Origin: Thioalkalivibrio sp.
Lineage (GTDB): Bacteria; Pseudomonadota; Gammaproteobacteria; Ectothiorhodospirales; Ectothiorhodospiraceae
DNA length: 11,979 nt
Reading direction: 5' to 3'
Assembly: GCA_007120575.1 (NCBI GenBank)
Contig: SKNJ01000290.1
Span: forward strand, 1-11,979
In this document: piece after piece, positions 1 through 5,375 of the stretch
Layout: every line of letters starts with the position of its first letter
How positions within the stretch are numbered: position 1 is the stretch's first letter
The notes under the pieces: model-generated
The model's input: the letters and a program-made list of their open reading frames with translations, nothing else
Told to the model about the DNA's origin: nothing
The model's database searches: none
Position numbers and translations under genes: made by a program

Positions 1-361
1 TGGTGACCACGCCGATGCCCAGTGCCGAGGTCGAGGTCATGTTGCGCAGCCCGTCGACGGTGCGCAGGTCCTGCTCCAGCGGGTCGACGATGGCGCGCTC
101 GACATCCTCCGCGCTGGCCCCCGTCCAGGGCACCTCGACGGTGACGAAGTCGAGCTCGAAGTTGGGGAAGAACTGGGTATTCAGCTGGGTCAGGGCAAAG
201 GCCCCGGCCAGCAGCATCAGTGCAATCAGCAGATTGGCGGCGAGGCGATGTTCCAGGAACAGCTGGATCGGGCCGCGTGGAGGCCCGTCATGCTCCTGCG
301 CGCCGCCACCGGGCATGGGCTGCCCGGGTTCCGGCGCGCTGCCGGTCTCCGATTCGCTCAT
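1..361 (-). CDS. Efflux RND transporter permease, N-terminal fragment (window edge)
   Basis: This is the first 120 codons of an inner-membrane RND (AcrB/HAE1-type) proton-driven exporter; the rest lies beyond the left edge. The start is ATG at 361-359, overlapping the adaptor stop as ATGA. Translation gives a Pro/Gly-rich cytoplasmic leader (about residues 1-30), then a first membrane helix (about residues 42-58, AANLLIALMLLAGAFAL). The typical start of the porter domain follows: QFFPNFELDFVTVEVPWTGA, then SAEDVERAIVDPLEQDL, the hallmark 'FPxx...PGASxxxVExxIxxPLE' region of the family. The neighbouring upstream gene encodes the periplasmic adaptor, so the two form one operon (adaptor first). 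The substrate cannot be read from this fragment; the Phe-Pro-Asn-Phe version of the segment suggests the less-characterised environmental HAE1 branch, which is inference. Confidence 0.9.
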   Translation of the reverse strand, partial: MSESETGSAPEPGQPMPGGGAQEHDGPPRGPIQLFLEHRLAANLLIALMLLAGAFALTQLNTQFFPNFELDFVTVEVPWTGASAEDVERAIVDPLEQDLRTVDGLRNMTSTSALGIGVVT

Positions 362-1614
362 CGACCGGAATCCCGTTCTTCAACCTCGACCCGCAGGCCA
401 TCCACGGCATTCGGCAGGCGCGTGGCGATCAGGGTGTCGCCGGCGCGAATGGCGTCGCTGCGGATCAGGGCCAGGGTGTTGCCGTCCGCGTCGATGAAAT
501 CGCCGAGGCGCTCGACCTGCAGCGACTCCAGGCGCCCGTCGACCACGCGGAATACCCGGTCGCGACCAAACAGTGCCTCGAAAGGCACCGCCAGGCTGTC
601 GGGCTCCTCGGGCAGTTCGAGGCGCAGCTCAACAAAGCGGTTCAGGGGCAGGCGCTCGCCTCCGGAACGCACCTCGAAGACCCCGCGCATCCCGGCGTCT
701 CCGGTGCGGGTCTCGCCCTCCAGGCGCGCCAGTTCGGTCTCGATCTCGTGGCCGCCGACCGTGGCTCGGGCCGGCAGGTGGACACCGCCCCGTAGCAGCC
801 CGTCGATACGCGGCAGGAAGGCTTCGGGGATGCTGGCGCGGACCTCCAGGTCGTCCAGCGCGAACAGGCGCAGCAGGGCATCCCCCATGCGAACGCGTTC
901 GCCCGTGGCGACCTCGACCTCGACGATCCGGGCAGCGAAGGGGGCGCGAACATCCGTGCGATCCAGGTCGATACGGGCCTGCTCTTCGGCGGCCCGGGTC
1001 CGCGCCAGGCGTGCCTCGGCCTGCGCCAGGCGCATCGGGGCATCGGCTACCGCCTGCTCGCGATTCACCAGCGTGAGGTGGGCCTGCTGCAGGCGTTCGT
1101 GCGCGGCATCCACGTCGGATTCAGAACCCAGCTGACGATCGCGCAGGTCCCGGGCGCGCTGCAGTCCGCGCTCGGCGATCATCAGCAGTTCGCGTTCGCG
1201 TTGCAGGGCCTCGCGGTCGAAACGGGCGCGCAGGCGTTCGCTTTCCAGCGCGCCTTCCAGTTCGCGGCGTTCGGCCTCGCGCTGGTCCAGGCGCAGGCGT
1301 GCCTCGTTGCGATCGATACGGATCAGGGTCTCCCCGGCCTCGACGCGCTGTCCCTCTCGCGCCGGGACCGCCTCGATTTCGCCCTCCACCGCGGCACGCA
1401 GCCGGGCCGTCTGCGCCGACTGGCTGCGCCCGTTCAGCAGGACATCCGGTCGGTGGACGCCGGGTTTGGCGACGATTCCGCGGACCGGCCAGGTGCGCTC
1501 GCTGGCCTCCGGTGGGGGCGCCTCCGGCCCGGTCGCGCGCAGTACCATGAAGCCCGCCACGGCCAGGGCCAGGATCAAGACGGGAAGGATGGAGCGGCGA
1601 AGGGCGCGCGGCAT
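358..1614 (-). CDS. Efflux RND transporter periplasmic adaptor (membrane fusion protein)
   Basis: This 418-residue protein links an RND pump to an outer-membrane channel. A short basic N-terminus (MPRALRR) precedes one membrane anchor (about residues 8-26). A first lipoyl half follows (about 70-100: AAVEGEIEAVPAREGQRVEAGE), then a long charged alpha-helical hairpin (about 102-218, rich in Glu, Arg, Leu and Ala), the second lipoyl half (about 222-250: DVRAPFAARIVEVEVATGER) and beta-barrel and membrane-proximal domains. The arrangement and length are usual for the family. The anchor is a helix rather than a lipoprotein signal because no lipobox Cys is present. The start has a weak purine-rich SD (GAGAG) upstream. 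It overlaps the transporter start by 4 bp (ATGA), suggesting translational coupling. An outer-membrane TolC partner is not in the window. Confidence 0.93.
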   Translation of the reverse strand: MPRALRRSILPVLILALAVAGFMVLRATGPEAPPPEASERTWPVRGIVAKPGVHRPDVLLNGRSQSAQTARLRAAVEGEIEAVPAREGQRVEAGETLIRIDRNEARLRLDQREAERRELEGALESERLRARFDREALQRERELLMIAERGLQRARDLRDRQLGSESDVDAAHERLQQAHLTLVNREQAVADAPMRLAQAEARLARTRAAEEQARIDLDRTDVRAPFAARIVEVEVATGERVRMGDALLRLFALDDLEVRASIPEAFLPRIDGLLRGGVHLPARATVGGHEIETELARLEGETRTGDAGMRGVFEVRSGGERLPLNRFVELRLELPEEPDSLAVPFEALFGRDRVFRVVDGRLESLQVERLGDFIDADGNTLALIRSDAIRAGDTLIATRLPNAVDGLRVEVEERDSGR

Positions 1615-1750
1615 GGAGGCTCTCTGTCAGATCGTTTGGCGCGGCGCGCCCCGGGTGGGTGTTACCCGCGTTTTGAGCGGTCCTCGGCGGCGAGGTTCCC
1701 GGCTGCGTTCCTGTGTGGCCCGGTGTCGGTCCCGGAACCGGGGGATGGCC

Positions 1751-1920
1751 TAGGAGTCTGTCGGATTTGGGACTGATCGGCTGCGCGTGCGGGAGAGCGG
1801 CCCCTTTTTCCGCTCTCGCTACTTTACATAGTTCCCACTATGCGCCTCGCGAGGCCGGAAAAATGGTCTTACTCTCCTGCCCCACACTCGCGACGATCGC
1901 CCAAATCCGACAGGCTCCTA
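1751..1920. mobile_element. MITE-like palindromic element, copy 1 (CTAG target duplication)
   Basis: A 170-bp non-coding element whose ends are inverted repeats: left TAGGAGTCTGTCGGATTTGG, right (reverse complement) TAGGAGCCTGTCGGATTTGG, one mismatch in 20. CTAG is present at both boundaries (1750-1753 and 1918-1921), as expected for a 4-bp or TA target duplication. Inside are a hairpin of GAGAGCGG (1793-1800) with CCGCTCTC (1810-1817), a central hairpin CATAGT-TCCC-ACTATG (1827-1842) and a perfect 12-bp palindrome GCCTCGCGAGGC (1844-1855). A closely related copy lies at 5062-5228 with about 20 differences by hand alignment. There is no transposase, so any mobility would need one in trans. 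YTAR/CTAG duplications with GAG-starting ends are known for the IS427 group of the IS5 family; linking this element to it is inference. Confidence 0.85.
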
Positions 1921-1970
1921 GCCGTGTCCGGTGGCTGGGCGCTGCGGTGTGGTCCCGGCGGTGCGTTCGG

Positions 1971-1981
1971 TGCAATATTAA
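1971..1981 (+). promoter_or_regulatory. Possible promoter -10 region for the copper-chaperone gene
   Basis: An AT-rich TGCAATATTAA patch sits 25-35 bp before the chaperone start in otherwise GC-rich DNA. It could serve as an extended -10 (TG then AATATT) or TATTAA. No good -35 hexamer is visible, so an activator-dependent promoter is possible. I see no clear copper-responsive operator. Confidence 0.25.
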
Positions 1982-2005
1982 AGTTTTCTGAATTCGAGGC
2001 AAGGG

Positions 2006-2539
2006 ATGGTGGATATCAATGGGCGCGCAAAGGTCCGGGCCGCCCTGGTGCTGGCCGGCACACTGATGATCGGGACGGTGGTCGCGCCGAGCGCAGCGGG
2101 TGAGCCATGCGAGTGTCCTGTCGGTGTTGAATTGGTTGGGGACCCGTGGGTGCGAATGATACCGGGCAGCATGACCGCAGGGTATCTGCAGTTGCGCAAC
2201 ACGAGTAGCCGGGATCGTCGTGTGGTAGCCGCGTCGGCCGCGATCGCGGAGGTGATCGAGTTGCATGAGCATGTGCATGACGATGGCGTGATGCGAATGC
2301 GCGAGGTCGTTGGAATGGACCTTCCCGCCGGCGACAACCTTGCCCTGGAGCCGGGCGGGTTGCATTTGATGTTCATTGGGGTGCACCGGCCGCTGGTGGA
2401 GGGGGAGCGTATCCCGGTGATGCTGGAGTTTGCCGATGGGGGTCGTCTGGTACTGCAGGCGGAGGCGCGCCGGGTTGTGATGCGCGATCGTCCGGCGGCG
2501 GGGTCATCCGGGGTTGGCGTCCCTCTCCATCCCCATTGA
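2006..2539 (+). CDS. Periplasmic PCu(A)C copper chaperone
   Basis: A 177-residue exported protein of the PCu(A)C family (DUF461), periplasmic Cu(I) carriers that deliver copper to the CuA site of cytochrome oxidase or to related acceptors. A signal peptide is visible (about residues 11-31, AALVLAGTLMIGTVVAPSAAG). The family metal motif H-x10-M-x21-H-x-M is exactly kept: His87, Met98, His120, Met122. Extra candidate ligands are a Cys-x-Cys pair just after the predicted cleavage site (C35, C37), His89 and His91, and a short His-containing tail ending HPH. The start follows a GAGG at 1996-1999, 6 nt upstream. The usual partner (a SenC/Sco protein) is not adjacent. The gene is divergent from an RND efflux operon, but that pump's substrate is unknown, so a shared copper role is only a possibility. 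Confidence 0.9.
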   Translation: MVDINGRAKVRAALVLAGTLMIGTVVAPSAAGEPCECPVGVELVGDPWVRMIPGSMTAGYLQLRNTSSRDRRVVAASAAIAEVIELHEHVHDDGVMRMREVVGMDLPAGDNLALEPGGLHLMFIGVHRPLVEGERIPVMLEFADGGRLVLQAEARRVVMRDRPAAGSSGVGVPLHPH

Positions 2540-2678
2540 GCCAATGCTCTCGTATTCACGGTATGCACACTGTGTCGCGCGCAGCTTCTTGTCCGAGATC
2601 CGGGCGTTAGTGATTGCGGTGGTTGTGCCCCGGCTGCCTGCCACCACCAGGCATGCGGCCGGAACGGAGCCACCGTTA

Positions 2679-2992
2679 AGGAAACACATGATTCATGTAC
2701 ACGCTCGCGTTGGCACCCCAGGTTTTCCGGGACAAGGCGCGGTGCGCAGCGGGTAGTGCTTCTACTCGCCCGTTTTTTATGGATTCGGGGCGCAACGCAG
2801 GATCGGGGAACCTGGGGTGCCAACCCCACAAGCTGTTAAAAGACGGGGCTCGGCCGCCCGTTGTCGATCAACAACGGGCGCGGGAACGGCGTTGCGGCTC
2901 CCTTGTGCAGAATGACGGCACGGCAGTCACTGCGCCTTGTTCGCACGCAAAAGCGACTCGAGCGCGAGCGTGTACATGAATCAGTGTTTCCT
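2679..2992. mobile_element. 314-bp non-coding element with ~30-bp terminal inverted repeats
   Basis: The left end (2679-2709) and right end (2963-2992) are inverted copies differing by a single-base indel; the shared core reads GATTCATGTACACGCTCGCG and the outer part AGGAAACAC. Directly inside the left end a 15-bp arm (TTGGCACCCCAGGTT, 2710-2724) has a perfect inverted partner (2809-2823). A further perfect 10-bp hairpin, CGCCCGTTGT / ACAACGGGCG with a 6-nt loop, lies at 2855-2880. A terminator-like hairpin is at 2749-2778. No transposase is encoded and no clean target duplication flanks it (GTTA on the left, GAAC on the right). It most resembles a MITE or a decayed IS remnant. A structured RNA gene is a less likely alternative. 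It is unrelated in sequence to the 170-bp MITEs in this window. Confidence 0.7.
2749..2778 (+). terminator. Rho-independent terminator-like hairpin inside the 314-bp element
   Basis: GCGGGTAG (2749-2756) pairs with CTACTCGC (2762-2769) through one G-U pair around a TGCTT loop. It is followed by CCG and six T residues (2773-2778). The geometry fits an intrinsic terminator on the plus strand and would end transcripts from the copper-chaperone gene, 210 bp upstream. Confidence 0.5.
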
Positions 2993-3074
2993 GAACGCGA
3001 GAGCCTGTGGCGGCCACCACCTGCCCTCGGCGGCTAGCATGAGGCGCCCGAGGCCGCACAAGTCTGAGTGATGG

Positions 3075-3929
3075 TCAGTCGCGCGGCTGGCCAGGGGTGT
3101 CGATGGTCGCGTCGGCGCGCAGCTGCTCGATGAAGTCGCGGATGGCGCGGGTCTCCAGGATCTCGACCAGCTCCCTCCGTACTGCGTCGAATTCCGGGAC
3201 CTCGGCCTCGCGGGTATCTTCCAGGCGGATGATATGCCAGCCAAAGCGGCTTTCGACCGGTTCTGCGGTGGTTTCGCCCGGCGCCAGCGCAATGGTCGCC
3301 TCGCTGAACGCGGGGACCATCTGCTCCGGAGCAAACCAGCCCAGATCCCCGCCACTCGCGGCGGAGCCCGGATCGATGGAATACGTTTCGGCCAGTTCGG
3401 CGAAGTCCGCGCCCTGGTCCAGGCGCTCCACGAGTTCGCGGGCGCCGGCCGCGTCGTCCACCAGGATGTGTCGCGCCCGGTACTCGGTGCCGCGCAGCAG
3501 CTCGATCTGGCGCTGGTATTCGTCGCGCAGGTCCGCGCGGGTCAGTTCGAGTTCGGACGTGACCCGTTCAATCAGCCGCGAGGCCAGCAGGTTGGTCTCG
3601 ATCATCCGCAGAATCCTGCGGGTCTCTTCCTCGCGGTCGATTCCGCGGGCCCGGGCCTCCTGGCGCATCAGCTCCAGGCTGACAAGCTCGTCGAGCAGCC
3701 CGCCCTCGCCGGGAATCCCGGGGTCGTCGTCCATCCCGGCGTAGGTCATCAGTTCCGCGCGGGTGATCGGCTGGCCATTGACCCGCGCGACGACCTCACC
3801 GGCCACCGGGTCCGACGGCGCCGTCGCATCGGCCTCGGCTTCCGTCTCGCCGCCGGGGGTGCAGGCCAGCAGGCCACTGGCCAGCACGGTCGCGGCCGCG
3901 AGATTTTGCCATCCGCGCCGGCCCGACAT
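3075..3929 (-). CDS. PpiC-type peptidyl-prolyl cis-trans isomerase, predicted lipoprotein
   Basis: A 284-residue envelope folding factor of the parvulin/SurA class, catalysing prolyl isomerisation in exported proteins. The N-terminus is a lipoprotein signal with lipobox LLAC (Cys23), followed by an acidic linker (about 25-44). A SurA-N-like helical chaperone part follows (about 45-145; VNGQPITRAEL is the usual entry motif). The parvulin domain is at about 150-238, with YRARHILV, a GGDLGWF segment (193-199), MVPAFSEA and FGWHIIRLED, all typical. One parvulin domain is present, where SurA has two. Its ATG overlaps the stop of the yciI-like gene by one base (TGATG), so translation is probably coupled. 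Asp-Pro follows the lipidated Cys region only distantly; Thr at +2 suggests outer-membrane sorting (inference from the +2 rule). Confidence 0.9.
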   Translation of the reverse strand: MSGRRGWQNLAAATVLASGLLACTPGGETEAEADATAPSDPVAGEVVARVNGQPITRAELMTYAGMDDDPGIPGEGGLLDELVSLELMRQEARARGIDREEETRRILRMIETNLLASRLIERVTSELELTRADLRDEYQRQIELLRGTEYRARHILVDDAAGARELVERLDQGADFAELAETYSIDPGSAASGGDLGWFAPEQMVPAFSEATIALAPGETTAEPVESRFGWHIIRLEDTREAEVPEFDAVRRELVEILETRAIRDFIEQLRADATIDTPGQPRD

Positions 3930-4225
3930 CAGAACACCTGCCGGAACGGGCGGACATCCACCGATGCGTAGACGCCGGCGGTCACGTAGGGGTCGGCGTC
4001 AGCCCATTCGTGCGCGGCCTCCAGCGACGGGAACTCGGCGACGATCAGGCTGCCGCTGAACCCGGCGGGCCCCGGGTCGGGGCTGTCGATAGCGGGGCAG
4101 GGTCCGGCCAGAATCAGGCGCCCGGCATCGCGCAGGGCCTGCAGCCGGGCGAGGTGTTCGGGGCGGGCAGCGAGCCGAGCGTCCAGCGAGTCGGGGGCGT
4201 CGTCGCCCTGAATCATGTACAGCAT
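3929..4225 (-). CDS. YciI family protein
   Basis: A 98-residue cytoplasmic protein of the YciI family (ferredoxin-like fold), whose biochemical role is largely unknown. It begins [13 protein letters not shown], has the conserved RPEHL (His24 in the pocket) and the DADPY segment (76-80), then the closing beta strand with VRPF, all family hallmarks. Length matches E. coli YciI. The start is supported by GGAGG 5 nt upstream. It is the first gene of a two-gene leftward unit with the PpiC-type isomerase. From what I recall of related genomes, a bolA gene often lies between these two and ispZ upstream of yciI; both are absent here. Confidence 0.92.
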   Translation of the reverse strand: MLYMIQGDDAPDSLDARLAARPEHLARLQALRDAGRLILAGPCPAIDSPDPGPAGFSGSLIVAEFPSLEAAHEWADADPYVTAGVYASVDVRPFRQVF

Positions 4226-4250
4226 GGTGGCCTCCGGTAGCGATCAGGAG

Positions 4251-4256
4251 ATTCTA
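4251..4256 (-). promoter_or_regulatory. Possible -10 element for the yciI–PpiC operon
   Basis: Read leftward, TAGAAT lies 26-31 bp before the yciI-like start, within the locally AT-rich GGTTAGAATCTCC. No convincing -35 is found 17 bp upstream. This is a plausible but weak promoter call. Confidence 0.3.
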
Positions 4257-4406
4257 ACCTTGCCACGACCTCCGTTGCTGGAGCGGCAGGTCCGGGGCCG
4301 GGTGTGCATGTTTGCTCCACAGTCAGGATGACGAGGGCGGGGCGGAGCCGATGTGTGATCGATTTGCGTGGGTGCCCGGGGCAGGCAATGGGCCCGGCGA
4401 TTGCGC

Positions 4407-4412
4407 TACACT
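4407..4412 (+). promoter_or_regulatory. Possible -10 element for yciO
   Basis: TACACT sits 32-37 bp upstream of the chosen yciO ATG. The same hexamer in a similar CTACACT setting precedes the DUF945 gene (5327-5332). The -35 region is poor. With this -10 the leader would be about 25 nt and would contain no recognisable SD. Confidence 0.3.
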
Positions 4413-4443
4413 GCGCGCCTTTGCCGACCCGTATCCGCCACAT

Positions 4444-5064
4444 ATGAACCCGATCGTCGTCCACCCCGAGAATCCGCAGCCGCGCCTGATCCGTCAGGTC
4501 GTCGATCAGTTGCGCGAAGGTGCGGTGATCGCGCTGCCGACCGATGCCTGCTATGCGCTGGCCTGTCTGCCCGGCGACAAGACCGGGGCGGACCGCATTC
4601 GGCGGATTCGCGAAGTGGACGAGACTCACCATTTGACGCTTCTCTGCCGGGACCTGTCCGAGCTGGGCGTGTATGCGAAGGTGGACAACACCGCGTTTCG
4701 CCTGATGAAGGCCCTGACCCCGGGGCCGTACACCTTTATCCTGCCCGCGACGCGGGAGGTTCCGCGCCGTCTGCAACATCCCAAGCGGCGCACCATCGGG
4801 TTGCGCGTCCCGGACAGCCGCATCGTTGCAGCCGTGCTGGAGGAGCTGGGTTCGCCGCTGATGTCCGCGACCCTGCAATTGCCTGGTGACGACGAGCCAC
4901 TGACCGAGGCCTGGGAGATCGCCGAGCGCCTGGATCATGTGGTGGACCGGGTCGTGGATGGCGGGGCCGGGACCATGCAGGCGACCACGGTGCTCGATCT
5001 GACCGGCGACAGCGTGGACGTGGTGCGCCACGGACTGGGCGATGTGGCATTTCTTGACGACTAG
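4444..5064 (+). CDS. yciO: YciO, TsaC/Sua5/YrdC-like protein
   Basis: A 206-residue protein of the YrdC/Sua5 fold and the YciO subgroup; the close match to E. coli YciO includes HPENPQPRLI, PTDACYALAC, RIRRIREVDETH, DNTAFRLMKALTPGPYTFIL and EVPRRL. Members bind nucleotides and relate to enzymes making threonylcarbamoyl-AMP for tRNA t6A. YciO proteins are separate from true TsaC. Here the K-x-R and S-x-N signatures of TsaC/Sua5 are replaced around HHLTLLCRD (62-70) and LMSATL (139-144), so an independent t6A role is doubtful. I chose ATG 4444 over an in-frame TTG at 4312 because the family similarity begins here; no SD is visible. The stop TAG (5062-5064) is part of the CTAG at the MITE copy 2 boundary. 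Confidence 0.92.
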   Translation: MNPIVVHPENPQPRLIRQVVDQLREGAVIALPTDACYALACLPGDKTGADRIRRIREVDETHHLTLLCRDLSELGVYAKVDNTAFRLMKALTPGPYTFILPATREVPRRLQHPKRRTIGLRVPDSRIVAAVLEELGSPLMSATLQLPGDDEPLTEAWEIAERLDHVVDRVVDGGAGTMQATTVLDLTGDSVDVVRHGLGDVAFLDD

Positions 5065-5228
5065 GAGTCTGTCGGATTTGGGACGGATCTGCTGCGCGTG
5101 TGGGAGAGCGACCCCTTTTTCCGCTCTCTCTCGTTACATAGTTCCCACTATGCGCCTCGAGCGACCGAAAAAATGGTCTCACTCTCCCACCACGCTCGTG
5201 ACGATCGCCCAAATCCGACAGGCTCCTA
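5062..5228. mobile_element. MITE-like palindromic element, copy 2
   Basis: A 167-bp relative of the element at 1751-1920, in the same orientation. Its first 23 bp and last 27 bp are identical to that copy and differences concentrate inside. CTAG is present at both boundaries (5061-5064, 5226-5229). The central hairpin CATAGT-TCCC-ACTATG is kept (5137-5152), as is the GAGAGCG / CGCTCTC hairpin (5104-5110, 5122-5128). It starts inside the yciO stop codon, so it forms the 3' flank of yciO and could act as its transcription end. No transposase is encoded. Confidence 0.85.
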
Positions 5229-5258
5229 GCGGCATGGCGGATTCGGGCGATCGTCACG
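5197..5258. repeat. Inverted repeat formed by MITE copy 2 and a third, partial MITE end
   Basis: The arms 5197-5217 and 5238-5258 are inverted copies matching at 20 of 21 positions, including an unbroken CGTGACGATCGCCC / GGGCGATCGTCACG. The left arm belongs to the right end of MITE copy 2. The right arm aligns with that same end read backwards from the shared TAG (5227-5229), 27 matches in 32. So a remnant of a third element lies head-to-head with copy 2. Similarity stops at about 5258, and a TCTGACAGGCTGCC stretch near 5279-5292 may be its other, decayed end. Confidence 0.65.
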
Positions 5259-5326
5259 CGCCGCAGATCGGTCCTGTATCTGACAGGCTGCCGGTGTGCT
5301 GCGTCACCCGGTCGGGTACCTCGTAC

Positions 5327-5332
5327 TACACT
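5327..5332 (+). promoter_or_regulatory. Possible -10 element for the DUF945 gene
   Basis: TACACT in a CTACACT context lies 44-49 bp before the DUF945 start and just outside the MITE remnant. The -35 is not convincing. If this is real, the gene has its own promoter rather than depending on yciO read-through. Confidence 0.3.
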
Positions 5333-5375
5333 GACGGGCAGGAGAGTGGCCGGGCGCGGCGCGTGGGGAGTGAAT

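Larger units (their letters stand above)
1615..2005. other. Divergent intergenic region with MITE copy 1
   Basis: This 391-bp gap separates the leftward RND operon from the rightward copper-chaperone gene, so it must carry both promoters. 1615-1750 is GC-rich, with no clear -10/-35 pair on the minus strand. 1751-1920 is a palindromic MITE-like element (own entry). 1921-2005 holds the leader of the chaperone gene, including an AT-rich patch (about 1971-1990) unlike its GC-rich surroundings. I see no coding sequence here. Confidence 0.7.
2540..3074. other. Convergent intergenic region holding a 314-bp inverted-repeat element
   Basis: This 535-bp gap lies between two converging genes. 2540-2678 shows no gene, only modest stem potential (GGTGG near 2619 with CCACC near 2640). 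2679-2992 is an inverted-repeat element (own entry). 2993-3074 contains a possible weak stem (CCTCGG near 3025, CCGAGG near 3050) downstream of the PpiC-type gene. No reading frame here resembles a known protein or has a convincing SD, so I call none. Confidence 0.7.
5065..5375. other. Gap between yciO and the DUF945 gene
   Basis: This 311-bp gap is mostly MITE copy 2 (to 5228). Next comes a degenerate inverted end of the same element (5227-5258), then about 115 bp holding a possible -10 (TACACT, 5327-5332) and the SD GGGGAG (5365-5370) of the DUF945 gene. No gene is seen. Confidence 0.65.

Noticed and set aside
248..1135. Long plus-strand open frames opposite the RND adaptor gene
   Set aside because: They are Arg/Ser/Pro-rich shadows typical of antisense frames in GC-rich coding DNA; the minus-strand adaptor has clear family motifs.
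1838..2829. Minus-strand open frames opposite the copper-chaperone gene
   Set aside because: They are shadow frames; the plus-strand product has a signal peptide and an exact metal motif.
2504..2979. Short open frames in the convergent gap (61-94 codons)
   Set aside because: They overlap the inverted-repeat element, have no SD and show no protein-like composition.
2679..2992. Retron or CRISPR-like locus suggested by nested inverted repeats
   Set aside because: There is no reverse transcriptase or Cas gene nearby and no regular repeat-spacer spacing.
2675..2996. Integron attC-like site, from GTT at the left edge and AAC at the right
   Set aside because: The consensus order (RYYYAAC at the start, GTTRRRY at the end) is reversed and the core bases do not fit; no cassette structure is seen.
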